From: Streptomyces sp. PH10-H1
GTDB lineage: Bacteria > Actinomycetota > Actinomycetes > Streptomycetales > Streptomycetaceae
NCBI RefSeq assembly: GCF_030063355.1
Contig: NZ_JASISZ010000020.1
Span: forward strand, 36,821-100,820
Reading direction: 5' to 3'
Length of the DNA stretch: 64,000 nt
The translations under genes and the position numbers were made by a program. Below are positions 56,018 through 64,000 of this stretch, in pieces. Under the pieces are notes generated by a model, which was not told the DNA's origin, searched no databases, and saw only the letters and a list, made by a program, of their open reading frames with translations. The first letter of the stretch is position 1. Each line of letters begins with the position of its first letter.

Positions 56018-56021
<4 letters not shown>

Positions 56022-57274
56022 GCGTGCAGCACACCACCGCCGGATGGGGCCGCGCCCTGACCCACGTCCTGACCGAGGCCGCCGGCGACGCCACGATCCT
56101 GGAAGCCGGACACCACCTGCTGGCCACCAACACCGCCGGACCGCTCAACATCAACCAGGGCTTCGCCACCACCAAATTCCCCCTGACCGACGGGCGCGTC
56201 GCCCGGCCCCGGCTCCTGGCCACCGAGCTCACCGCCCAGCAGTGGGACCACATCGAGGACGCCATCGCCAAGCGCCCCGACGCCACCCAACTGGCCGGGA
56301 CCGCTCTGATCAGCGACCAGCTGACCGACCCCGCTCGCACCGCCGGCATCCCCCTCGTCCCCACCCCGCAAGACCTCTCCTTCACCTGCACCTGCCTGCC
56401 CGACACCGCGTCCCCGTGTGCACACTCCATCGCCCTCGGACTCCTCCTCGCCCACCGGCTCCGCACCGCGCCCGCCCCACTGTTCACCCTGCGCGGCCGC
56501 CCCCATCAGCACCTGAAGACCCGGCTGCGCACCACGACCACTCCGGCCGGCCACCCGGACGCAGATGTCCCGGCCCGAGTCCTGGCACCTGACGTCGCGG
56601 TACCCCCGCAGCGAGAGACTTCCCCGCCGGCAGCCGACTCGCTCCCGGCCCACGCCGCCCGTCCAGCCTCGCCGATCCCGGATCCGGTCGACCTCGACCT
56701 CGCCGGCCTGCGGCTGGTACCGACCAGCCGGCTCGCACCGGCGCCGCCGCCGCTGCCGGACGGTGAGACGCTGCAGGCGTTGGTCGCGGACGCCGCGCAC
56801 CGTGCCGGTTTGCTCCTGGACGGGGACGAGCCGCCGGCGTGTCCCGACACCGGCAGCGACCTCGCCCGCTTCGTTGCCCTCCCACACGGCGCCCCCTTCC
56901 GCCAGGCCGCGATGGAGCACCTCGGGCTGGGCATTGTCGCCATGGGCCACCTCCAGCTCGCCCACACCTACGGCGGCCCCGGTGGCGCCGCCGCCTACCT
57001 CGAACCCTTCACCGTCGATCGCGACGTCCTGGCCCACGCGCAAGCAGCCATCCAACCCCTGCGCCCCGCGCCCCTGGCCACGGTCGTCTGCGCGGACAAC
57101 CACCTCACCGACGAGGCCGCAGGCATCCAACTGCGCTACGGCCCCGACGGCAACTGGCACCCCTACCGCGCCCCGTACGGCAACTGGCAGCCCGTTCCCG
57201 GCTCCAACGCCGACCCCGCCCAGGCCTACCGCGCCGCACGACGCGCCGCCCGCACCGAACGCCGCACGGCGTAG
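56018..57274 (+). CDS. SWIM zinc-finger protein, partner of the SNF2 helicase
   Basis: A 418-aa protein starting in an ATGA overlap with the helicase. The SWIM finger is FTCTCLPDTASPCAHSIAL (CxCx(8-9)CxH). The N-terminus (ILEAGHHLLATNTAGPLNIN) and the C-terminal half (FRQAAMEHLGLGIVAMGHLQ, DNHLTDEAAGIQLRYGPDG) are specific. SNF2 plus SWIM gene pairs are widespread in Streptomyces, where the finger protein is thought to bind DNA or the helicase. The Pro/Ala linker separates two folded halves. Confidence 0.82.
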
Positions 57275-57314
57275 CAGCGCCATACGACGCCTGCCGGTAC
57301 GATTTCCTCAGATT

Positions 57315-57333
57315 CGGCTCTTGGTTAGAGCCG
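57315..57333 (+). terminator. Hairpin after the SWIM gene, within a 371-bp gap
   Basis: CGGCTCT-TGGTT-AGAGCCG, about 40 bp after the stop, then a second stem CCGCTC/GAGCGG near 57345. No gene seen in 57275-57645. Confidence 0.5.
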
Positions 57334-57645
57334 GTGGCACCGACCGCTCACTGCCAAGAGCGGCGGTGCACAGCTGCCGCCGGGTTGGTCCCCGGTGCCA
57401 GCGCCGTCCGCGCGTGTGGCAGCACGCAGGACACACCTCGGCGCCAAACCGAGGTCGGTCGGCCCGCCCGGTTGCCGCCGACGCGGGCCGACCACACCGC
57501 ACCGTAGCTCGACGCTGACGAATCCAGGATCCTGCAAGGTACGGGCGTCTCGACGGCCCGGATCACGTCACACCTCAGGAATAGGAGAACACCACGAAGA
57601 CTCATCTTCCCGGGGCATTGGAGCACGCTGGCCCTGTCCCGGCCA

Positions 57646-57792
57646 TGAGCCCCTCAGCCCGCGCCCTGGCGCAGGAACTCCAGCGCATCGGCCGCCGCGA
57701 CGGTGTCCGTACACCTTTCGCGTCGTACCACCCGCGGCCGCAAGGGCAGTGCCGGACACTCGGCGAGCTTGAGGAGATTGCCGGCCAGTAGT
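57646..57792 (+). CDS. Small protein (48 aa), start uncertain
   Basis: Reads MSPSARALAQELQRIGRRDG, then VRTPFASYHPRPQGQCRTLG and ends ELEEIAGQ; composition and helix pattern look real. A TTG at 57619 would add nine residues and has a slightly better ribosome site. A nested hairpin (AGTAGC ... GCTACT, 57790-57833) follows as likely terminator. Unknown function. Confidence 0.45.
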
Positions 57793-57960
57793 AGCCCCGC
57801 CACCGTCCCGGCGGCGGGCTCCGCGCCGCTACTCCCAGACGATTTGGCTGGCCGGAGTGCAGGTCCGCAGACTGCGAGGCCGGCTCCGCTGGAGAGGAGA
57901 GCGACCGTGACCGGTGATAGAGATCTTTGAAATCACGGATCCCCATCAACGCCCAGCCCC

Positions 57961-58050
57961 CAGGTCGCCATCATCACCCCCACGACACGGGACCTGGCCC
58001 GCCGGCCCTATCTCCTCGACCTCCGATCCGCGCAGGGACCGGGGGCAGGC
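57961..58050 (+). pseudogene. Fragment of a GT2 glycosyltransferase N-terminus
   Basis: Frame reads QVAIITPTTRDLARRPYLLD, then LRSAQG before losing similarity. It resembles the start of the GT2 gene at 50787 (VAVITPT ... LRAQEG) and has no start or ribosome site. The remaining 57793-58169 region shows no gene. Confidence 0.35.
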
Positions 58051-58169
58051 TGTCAAGCTGGTGGCATCGGCTGACAGAGGGAATTCCACCTGTTCCAGCG
58101 GGAGCATCAACCAAGGAGGAGCGGGTCCTGACTATCGTCTGACATTCGGCCCCACCTCCGGCACCCGGG

Positions 58170-58730
58170 ATGGACATGAACAAGCGTCAGCTCGTCCAGG
58201 CGGTTGCCGTCAAACTCGGCGGCCCTGAGCATGCCGCTCTCGCTGTCGACGCGGTACTCGACGTGATCGTTCGCACCGTGGTCGCCGGAGACCGCGTTTC
58301 AGTAACCGGATTCGGCTCCTTCGAGAAAGTAGAGCGACCAGCTCGCTACGCCCGGAATCCGCAGACGGGCGAACGGGTACGGGTCAAGAAGACCGCAGTG
58401 CCTCGCTTTCGCGCAGGCCAGGGCTTCAAGGATCTGGTCAGCGGCGCGAAGAAACTGCCGCGGGATGGCAGCCCGGCTGTCCGGAAGGCTCCGAAGGGCG
58501 GGTTGGTCGACCCTCCACCCTCGCAGGGCGGCGGGGGTACGGGACCAAGAGCGGGAGTCGCAGGCAAGAAGGCGATGGCGAAGCCATCCGCGAAGAAGGC
58601 TGTCCCAGCGAAGAAGGCCGCATCATCCAAGAGTGCCGTTGCCAGCATGGCCGGGAAGATGGACAAAGCAGCTGCGAAGAAGGCCACCCCGGCGAAGAAA
58701 GCTCGGCGCGCCAGTGATGGAGCGAGGTAG
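58170..58730 (+). CDS. HU-family nucleoid protein with Lys/Ala tail (HupS-like)
   Basis: A 186-aa protein (ATG 58170 or 58176). Residues 1-92 are HU: MNKRQLVQAVAVKLG, VTGFGSFEKVERPARYARNP, TGERVRVKKTAVPRFRAG. The C-terminal 90 residues contain repeated (P/A)AKKA units (KKAVPAKKAASSK, AAAKKATPAKKARRA) like the histone-H1-like tail of HupS. It compacts DNA; a plasmid-borne copy may act as a stealth or maintenance nucleoid protein. Followed two bases later by a membrane protein gene. Confidence 0.92.
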   Translation: MDMNKRQLVQAVAVKLGGPEHAALAVDAVLDVIVRTVVAGDRVSVTGFGSFEKVERPARYARNPQTGERVRVKKTAVPRFRAGQGFKDLVSGAKKLPRDGSPAVRKAPKGGLVDPPPSQGGGGTGPRAGVAGKKAMAKPSAKKAVPAKKAASSKSAVASMAGKMDKAAAKKATPAKKARRASDGAR

Positions 58731-58732
58731 TC

Positions 58733-59161
58733 GTGCTGGTCAGAGACGCACGTGATGCCTACTACACCTCAAGTGGCACGAGCAGCGCGGCAGTCCGACA
58801 GTTGGGGTTGGCGGGGATCGCCGTAGTCTGGATTCTGGCCGGTGGCCTGCAGAAGTCCGGGATCAACCTGACTAAGATGCTCCTCACCGCAGGCATGCTG
58901 ATTGTCATCGGACTCTTCCTTGATTTCGCGCAGTACCTTTGGACCACTGCTCGCCTTGCAATGTGGGTGCGCCGTAGTGAGAAACGCTTGAGAGCAATAG
59001 TGGCGGACCCGACGGCCAACGTCGACAATGCGGAGATCGGGAACGCGCCCAAGTCTGTGCTCCCATTCATGTGGGGGTTCTTCTTCTCGAAGGCGGCGGC
59101 GATTGCTGCTGCGTACATCCTGCTTCTCATCCAGCTCTGGGATCGGCTCATCATCTCCTGA
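58733..59161 (+). CDS. Membrane protein (142 aa)
   Basis: GTG start with GCGAGG upstream, almost touching the HU stop. Three membrane helices: LGLAGIAVVWILAGGL, MLLTAGMLIVIGLFLDFAQY and the C-terminal AAAIAAAYILLLIQLW. A cytoplasmic loop (RRSEKRLRAIVADPTANVDN) lies between. Unknown function; codon bias is weaker than in neighbours, suggesting recent acquisition. Confidence 0.7.
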   Translation: MLVRDARDAYYTSSGTSSAAVRQLGLAGIAVVWILAGGLQKSGINLTKMLLTAGMLIVIGLFLDFAQYLWTTARLAMWVRRSEKRLRAIVADPTANVDNAEIGNAPKSVLPFMWGFFFSKAAAIAAAYILLLIQLWDRLIIS

Positions 59162-59199
59162 GCGCCCCCGGTGCTGAGCACCTCCTGGAGGAGTCAGCG

Positions 59200-59310
59200 T
59201 TGAGCCGCGACGTCCAGGTGGACCCGAAGGGGCGGTTATTGCCGCAAGACGGTTTCCAACGCGTCCTGACGGACCAAGGTCAGTACCAGTACTCCGGCGG
59301 TAAGAGATAA
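59200..59310 (+). CDS. Small protein (36 aa)
   Basis: TTG start eight bases after GGAGGAG: SRDVQVDPKGRLLPQDGFQR, ending GQYQYSGGKR. Strong ribosome site and plausible composition; contains a rare TTA codon. Position after the membrane protein gene suggests the same transcript. Confidence 0.45.
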   Translation: MSRDVQVDPKGRLLPQDGFQRVLTDQGQYQYSGGKR

Positions 59311-59512
59311 CAAAGAGGCCGTCAGCTCTATAAATGCGGTCGCACTGGTGTGAATTGAGTACTAAGCTCGTGAAGGTGAGCCCCGGAAAACAGTCACTGC
59401 ACCCCCCTGCACACTGTCCGGGGCACTGCCGGGGGGCCTGCTCTCGTCGGATCCACGAGGCCCAGCAGGCACCTCACCCCGTGGGACCGTGCCCACCCCG
59501 GTCCTGCACGAG

Positions 59513-59536
59513 GAAGGCCCCCGCAACGGGGCCTTC
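59513..59536 (+). terminator. Terminator hairpin
   Basis: GAAGGCCCC-CGCAAC-GGGGCCTTC followed by TTCAT. The preceding 59311-59512 has no gene I can support. Confidence 0.65.
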
Positions 59537-59712
59537 TTCATATCTGCCCGCCGCTGCCACGGAGGCGCTCCTGCTGATGCGGCGCCCCCAACAGGTCTGA
59601 CGCTTCCCAGCGACGGCCAGCGGACGCCGGCCCCGCCGAGCAGGACCTCCTCCGCGCAGAGCGTGGCATCCAGATACGCCAGGGATATCGTCTGGCTCTC
59701 TTCAAGACGTGC

Positions 59713-59968
59713 TCAGATCACCGGCGGCCGCCCCAGTTTGGCCATGCGCCACACCGTCCGCCAACGGATCGGTCGCCGCGGGGGCAGGGGACGCGGACGC
59801 CTTCGAAGAAGCCGGCCCACCACGACCGGAGTCCTCGTAGCGGGGGCCGCTGCGCCACGGTGTATGCCGCCCATGTTGCGAGGTAAACGGGTACCAGGAC
59901 GGCGGGCAGGTGGCGTTTGGCCAGCCATACGCGGTTGCGGCCGGTGTGGTGGTAGTAGACGGCGTGTC
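59713..59968 (-). pseudogene. C-terminal remnant of a glycosyltransferase
   Basis: Minus-strand reading gives VYYHHTGRNRVWLAKRHLPA, VLVPVYLATWAAYTVAQRPP and WWAGFFEGVR. After a shift to a neighbouring frame it continues RPIRWRTVWRMAKLGRPPVI and a stop. This is the usual end of a family 2 glycosyltransferase of Streptomyces. No N-terminal part or start is present. Confidence 0.6.
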
Positions 59969-59972
59969 CACC

Positions 59973-60098
59973 GACAAGCGGTGGCTCGTCATCATCTGCG
60001 CAGACCATGGCGAAGCTTTCGGCGAGGACGGCTACCACGGGCGCGGAATCGCCCACCCCACGGTGATGAACGTGCCGTTCGCCGCCATGCTCGCCTAG
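59973..60098 (+). pseudogene. C-terminal remnant of an alkaline-phosphatase-fold hydrolase
   Basis: Frame STDKRWLVIICADHGEAFGE, DGYHGRGIAHPTVMNVPFAA ends at a TAG. CADHGxxFGEDGxxGxGxxHP is the metal-binding end of sulfatase/STM4013-type proteins. Only about 42 residues remain, abutting the glycosyltransferase remnant on the other strand. Confidence 0.6.
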
Positions 60099-60117
60099 CA
60101 CTCACTACGCTCGAACC

Positions 60118-60549
60118 ATGGACGCATCCCTCCCCCGTGAGCCGCGCGACGCCTCCGTGGTCGTGGCCCGCGATGAGCGAGACCAGGTCGCCCTGCTCAC
60201 GTCCCGATTCCCTCGACACGGAGGCGAATTTCTCTTTCTCCCCGGTGGGAAGATGGAGCCAGGGGAGACCCCCGAGCAGTGCGGGCACCGGGAATTGTGC
60301 GAGGAATCCGGCATCACCGCAGAGTCGTTGCGCCCCCTCGGTTCGTACGCGATCACCCTGGGATTTACCGCACGCGTCCACCTCTACCTTGCTCAGCAAC
60401 TGACCCTAGGACCCCAGCAGTTGCAGCCATCCGAAGCCGACTTCAAGCTCATGTGGTGGCCAATGCGCGACGCGATCACCGCCGCCACCGAAGGGCGGTT
60501 CCTCCTTCAGGGCGGCCCACTCGCGCTGCTCCTCGCCGACCGGCTCTAA
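60118..60549 (+). CDS. Nudix hydrolase
   Basis: A 143-aa protein with a complete Nudix box, GGKMEPGETPEQCGHRELCE followed by ESGI (Gx5Ex7REUxEExGU, with REL as REU). It hydrolyses nucleoside diphosphate-linked substrates; the specific one is unknown. There is no clear ribosome site before ATG 60118 and it lies 19 bp after the phosphatase remnant. Confidence 0.88.
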   Translation: MDASLPREPRDASVVVARDERDQVALLTSRFPRHGGEFLFLPGGKMEPGETPEQCGHRELCEESGITAESLRPLGSYAITLGFTARVHLYLAQQLTLGPQQLQPSEADFKLMWWPMRDAITAATEGRFLLQGGPLALLLADRL

Positions 60550-60570
60550 GCCGGCTCGCCGCGCGGCGTT

Positions 60571-60627
60571 CCCCCGCCAGGTGGGCCAGCAGACCAACCA
60601 GGTGGTCTGCCGGCCGCCTGGTGGGGG
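60571..60627. other. Long branched hairpin between Nudix and CoiA-like genes
   Basis: Outer stem CCCCCGCCAGG (60571-60581) with CCTGGTGGGGG (60617-60627), middle GGCC/GGCC, inner stem GCAGACCA / TGGTCTGC with loop ACCAGG. It lies 22 bp after the Nudix stop and 30 bp before the next ATG: terminator or leader structure. Confidence 0.55.
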
Positions 60628-60657
60628 ACGATGAAGTGTCTGCTGGGGAGGAGAGTC

Positions 60658-61818
60658 ATGCCGTTGACCGCGCACATGCTGGGGCATGGGTCGCTGGACG
60701 CAACGCTGGAAGATCTGGGCCGTGAACTGGCGTGGGAAACGGTCTACCGGACCCGGCCTCGAGCCCTGCTGACGTGCACCGACTGCGGCGGGGCCATGCA
60801 CGCCAAGATATCGAATAGGGGCGCCCGATTCTTCGCGCACGACCGGCGCCCCGCCCACTGCGCGGCCGTCGGCGAGAGCGCGGAACACCTGCTGCTGAAA
60901 ACGCAGTTGGCCCAAGCAGCACGCGCCGCCGGCTTCCGTGCGGACCTGGAGGTGACCGCCGACCACCGCGGGTGGCGTGCGGACGTCCTGGTCGTCGCCC
61001 CCGACGGGCGGCGCACCGCGCTGGAAGCCCAGGTCTCTTCGGCGCCCTTCGACGAGATCCTGGAACGCACCAGCCGCTACCGCGACGACGGCATCGAGAC
61101 GGTGTGGTTCACACCTTTGTCCGCGCGCTGGCTCGGCCACGTCCCCAGCGTGCCCCTGCAGCATCCCGCCACCCCCAGCACGCCCTGGAAGCTGACCCGC
61201 CCCGCGGTGCGCCGGTTCCGCGCCGACCCCTGCACCTGCGACCCGCGCCCACCCTGGCACAACAGCGTCCACGCAGGCTGGACCCACCCCACCCCCTACA
61301 ACCTCGATGCCATCGTTGCCAGGATCCTGGACGGCCGCCTCGTCCCGGTGCCCACCACCGTGCCGCTGGCCGGCCCGCCCTACGACGGCTGGGCCACCCC
61401 GAAAGACATCGAAGCGGCCGCACGCCACCCCGATTCCGGTGAAGGGTTCGAACTGCCGTATGTTCCCCCCGTCGGCGCTGCCTGGTACCAGATGTGGCCG
61501 CCCGAGGAACAGCACCGGCTACTGAACGCCGCCATCACGTGGATTCTGAACACCACCGGCAAGAAGGCCACACCCCGGCCACGGTGGACAGCGACCTGGC
61601 TTGCCGGCGGACTCGGCCTGTCCCGCACGATCGGCAACTCCTGGGACATCACCTCGGCCGCGCTGATCCGCCCCGACCCAGGCCGGATCGACTGGCTCCA
61701 GATCGGTGACCTCCCCGTCATCGTCGGCTCCGCCGAAGAACGCCGCTCCCTGGAGACGTCCGCGCCCACCGACGCCCACATCATCGTGCTGTCCGGACCG
61801 TCCGCCACCGGGCGGTGA
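60658..61818 (+). CDS. CoiA-like competence/nuclease-fold protein
   Basis: A 386-aa protein; ATG 60658 follows GGGGAGGAG. Zinc ribbon and CoiA hallmark: CTDCGGAMHAKISNRGARFF, AHDRRPAHC, GESAEHLLLKTQLAQAARAA. The PD-(D/E)XK-like core is WRADVLVVAPDGRRTALEAQ followed by VS. CoiA-like proteins are predicted nucleases found with phage- and plasmid-related genes. The C-terminal half is specific to actinobacteria. It lies upstream of the CRISPR gene but 640 bp away. Confidence 0.8.
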   Translation: MPLTAHMLGHGSLDATLEDLGRELAWETVYRTRPRALLTCTDCGGAMHAKISNRGARFFAHDRRPAHCAAVGESAEHLLLKTQLAQAARAAGFRADLEVTADHRGWRADVLVVAPDGRRTALEAQVSSAPFDEILERTSRYRDDGIETVWFTPLSARWLGHVPSVPLQHPATPSTPWKLTRPAVRRFRADPCTCDPRPPWHNSVHAGWTHPTPYNLDAIVARILDGRLVPVPTTVPLAGPPYDGWATPKDIEAAARHPDSGEGFELPYVPPVGAAWYQMWPPEEQHRLLNAAITWILNTTGKKATPRPRWTATWLAGGLGLSRTIGNSWDITSAALIRPDPGRIDWLQIGDLPVIVGSAEERRSLETSAPTDAHIIVLSGPSATGR

Positions 61819-62456
61819 CGAGGAATCCCGCTGCAGGGCCACAGGGGAGGGCAGACCAGGGGCCGGGAGGAGAATGCGGCCGACAGTTCGTTGACTCCGA
61901 GTGCGGCCGTCGAGCGGGTAAGTGCGGGCCCGTTCGAGCCCGGGGAATTGATGGGCAGGCAAAGGCTGAAGGTGCCGAGCGTTCCCTGACGGGTTGACGG
62001 ACTGTTTCGGCCCGGGGCGCCCGGCTGTGCAACATCTCACAGGGACATTGGGCTCAGAGGCAGCCGCCGCGTCCTCGGTGCCAGCGGCATCGCGCTCGGA
62101 GTCGGCCGGGGGGTGGGATGCCGGCCCGGTCCCTCCGAGCCGGCTCTCTGCGGTACTCCAACGTTCTGCTGGTAGGTCAGCTCGGCTGCATCGCGGCGTA
62201 GTTGTCCACGGGCGCGAGCCGGCGCTGACGCGTGGAAGCGGTCGCAGGACGCCACCGAGAAGGACTCCTGGCCTGCGCGTTGGAGGTCAAGCTGCGGGAC
62301 TCTACCCAGCCCCTCTGACAACCGGATCCCTCATCAGCATTGGGCCAGCCGGCCCGCTTTGCGTCCAGCGGGTGCGGCTTGTTTGTATGACGCTCATTCA
62401 CCGCCCTGAGCTGCACTGATGCCACTTCGGGGGTCCTTGGAGGAGGAAGGAACATC
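61819..62456. other. 638-bp non-coding gap before the cas operon
   Basis: No ORF with both a ribosome site and plausible composition. I looked for repeat-spacer structure and saw none. It includes a DnaA-box-like TTGTCCACG near 62200. Probably holds the cas promoter near its right end; a strong AGGAGGAAGG ribosome site is at 62440-62450. Confidence 0.5.
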
Positions 62457-64000
62457 GTGTCGCAACCATTCCGGGTTGACCGTGACCCTTGCATCCCGGT
62501 CCGCGTCCGCACCGGCCTGACCGCTCACGAGGCCAAGGAATTGGCCGACCTGCTTCCCGGTGCAGCGGATGGTGCAACAGTTCTGGTCGGCCTTCGCCCC
62601 CTGCTCTCAGCCGCGCATCTCCTGGCGGACCTTGACGTGCCCCAACCGCCAGTCGAGGCAATGTGGCGCCGTGTCCTGGCCGTGCTCGCCCTGCGCATCG
62701 GAGCCCTCGACACCCCGCACGGCGAGAACTGGCTCGATACCCGCGAGGACCTCATCCGTGACGGCCGGTTCGACGCGACCCGGATCGCTGAATACTTCGA
62801 CCCCGCACCGCAGCGGTGGCGCCTGTACGGCGGGCCCCGCCCGTTTCTCCAGGACCCGCGGCTTACCGAGGAGGGAGGCGACCTCGCACCCCCTGGCCGG
62901 CTGGTGATGACCCGCGCCTCCGGCGCCAATGCCCTGTGGACGGACTCCACCCCCCAAGACGTTCCCGTCGACGCTCCCGACTCGGCCGCCTGGCTGCTGG
63001 CCTGGCTCGGCTACGGCCCCTCCGGCACCGCCGGCACACGCCGCCGCGGCGGTCGCAGCAGCCACATCGTGAAGGCCGGCCCCCACCGCGCCGTCATCTC
63101 CTACTTCCCCCACCACCCCGACAACCTGTTCACCACCCTCGTCCTGTCCGTCCCCGCACCCAGTACTTGGCCCACCAACCCCGGCCCGGACGCCGCACCC
63201 TGGGAGAGCGAGGCCCTGCCCGACCCCCTGGCACCGCAGCCACCCGCCGGCCCCGCCTCCCTGATTTCCGCACGCGCCGCCCACGCCGTCCTGCTCACCG
63301 CAGACGACACCGGCCGCACCGTGGGATGCCGGATCACCTGGGGCGCCACCACGGACCTGCCGCCGGCCACCGACCCGTACGTCATCGAGCGCGACACCGG
63401 CGGCCCGGTACGCGCCAGCCGAAGCCGCGCGGTATGGCGCGACCTGGACGCCCTGCTCCTGCACGAGCGGCCCGGCGACAAGAACACCCTGCGCCGCCCC
63501 ACCGTCTTCGACCACCTCGCCGAACTCGAACCCGACCTCCTCGCCCAGCTCGGCGTCCGCGCCCTGGGCTGGGACCAAGAACGCCGCGACCTCGACCGCG
63601 CCTGGTACAGCGCTACCACCCCGCCCGTGCTGCGCCACCTCGCCGAAGCCGACCCCGACGGCGCGGCCGCGATCGCCGCCGCCCACCGCAGCGCCCAGGC
63701 CTGCGCCGGGCAGCTGCGCCGCGCCCTGACCGCGGCCTGGCGCGGCGCCAACCCGCTGCGCCACCAGGACGACCAGCACGGTTTTGTCGACCAGGGCACC
63801 GCGCGGTACTGGGAGAGCGCCGAGGGCGAGTTCTGGACCACCGTCGCCGCCCCCGCAACACCCCCGGCCTTCCAGCCCCTGGCCACCTCCTGCTTCGACG
63901 CGGCCACCACGGCGCTCAAGTCCACGGCCCGGGGCCGCCGGGCCGCAGCCGAGGCGCGCGCCCACCACACCCCCCCACCCCCCCAAGCCACCCGTCCCCC
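62457..64000 (+). CDS. cse1: Type I-E CRISPR Cascade large subunit Cse1/CasA, 3' end beyond window
   Basis: GTG start after AGGAGGAAGG; the frame is open for 514 codons to the end of the window. It shows Cse1 features: FRVDRDPCIPVRVRTGLTAH, NWLDTREDLIRDGRFDATRI, RPFLQDPRLTEEGG (the FxQxP-type core), ANALWTDSTPQ in place of the NxxLF motif, RRGGRSSHIVKAGP and TTLVLSVPAP. Cse1 recognises the PAM and recruits Cas3. In most type I-E operons cas3 lies just upstream; here it does not. The cse2-cas7-cas5-cas6e genes would follow beyond the window. Confidence 0.85.
   Translation, partial: MSQPFRVDRDPCIPVRVRTGLTAHEAKELADLLPGAADGATVLVGLRPLLSAAHLLADLDVPQPPVEAMWRRVLAVLALRIGALDTPHGENWLDTREDLIRDGRFDATRIAEYFDPAPQRWRLYGGPRPFLQDPRLTEEGGDLAPPGRLVMTRASGANALWTDSTPQDVPVDAPDSAAWLLAWLGYGPSGTAGTRRRGGRSSHIVKAGPHRAVISYFPHHPDNLFTTLVLSVPAPSTWPTNPGPDAAPWESEALPDPLAPQPPAGPASLISARAAHAVLLTADDTGRTVGCRITWGATTDLPPATDPYVIERDTGGPVRASRSRAVWRDLDALLLHERPGDKNTLRRPTVFDHLAELEPDLLAQLGVRALGWDQERRDLDRAWYSATTPPVLRHLAEADPDGAAAIAAAHRSAQACAGQLRRALTAAWRGANPLRHQDDQHGFVDQGTARYWESAEGEFWTTVAAPATPPAFQPLATSCFDAATTALKSTARGRRAAAEARAHHTPPPPQATRP

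Noticed and set aside
61819..62456. Possible CRISPR array before cse1
   Set aside because: No direct repeats of about 28-30 bp with regular spacers are visible in this stretch.

Overview
The window is high-GC actinobacterial DNA and is almost certainly from a Streptomyces accessory replicon, either a linear plasmid or a chromosome arm. Supporting signs are strong third-position GC, GTG/TTG starts, ATGA/GTGA stop-start overlaps, WhiB, an FtsK-type conjugative translocase, a class E sortase, a MmyB-like regulator and a MAB_1171c-type membrane protein. I see no ribosomal or tRNA genes, no integrase and no chromosomal housekeeping operon.

Layout. 1-2.05 kb: an HTH/P-loop ATPase/repeat protein cut by the window edge. 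2.1-4.8 kb: a Fic-like toxin with a ribbon-helix-helix antitoxin, then a GntR/GNAT pair, both with clear candidate operators. 4.9-16.6 kb: a conjugation module (tiny ORFs, WhiB, a DUF2637/SpdB-like membrane protein, a low-complexity membrane protein, a TraB/FtsK translocase, and a chain of small coupled ORFs). 16.8-23.4 kb: two paralogous regulators, a MmyB-like regulator translationally coupled to a metallo-beta-lactamase-fold protein and a type III polyketide synthase, a cold-shock protein, and a FabG-like reductase with a probable start-region frameshift. 24.0-27.5 kb: HELAH peptidase, MAB_1171c-like and PAP2-like membrane proteins, facing a divergent XRE regulator with operator-like repeats. 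27.6-30.2 kb: a secreted SpaA/Cna-B protein ending in LPKTG and its class E sortase.

30.2-37.7 kb looks like the replication and telomere module. It holds a winged-helix protein coupled to a DciA-like helicase-loader protein with a repeat tail, small ORFs, about 1 kb of palindrome-rich non-coding DNA, and a three-gene operon. In that operon a 717-aa protein keeps B-family-polymerase-like palm motifs in the way Streptomyces Tap does, and is followed by a 252-aa HTH protein shaped like a terminal protein (Tpg/Tpc). I regard this divergent Tap/Tpg-like operon, with its candidate origin region, as the most interesting item.

37.8-45 kb: a nuclease-like protein, a PIMT-like methyltransferase preceded by a 37-aa peptide with Asn-Ser/Asp-Gly sites, and a large STAND NTPase with a small membrane partner (probable defence system). 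45.4-47.8 kb: a NERD gene split by a 1487-bp IS3-family element with a CCA target duplication. 47.8-57.3 kb: a lipoprotein, an orphan PTS EIIC, a GT2, and a SNF2 helicase carrying three tandem dsRBD-like modules coupled to a SWIM zinc-finger protein. 57.6-61.8 kb: an HU-like protein, gene remnants, a Nudix hydrolase and a CoiA-like nuclease. 62.46 kb to the end: the 5' part of a type I-E CRISPR cse1/casA gene with no cas3 just upstream and no repeat array in view.
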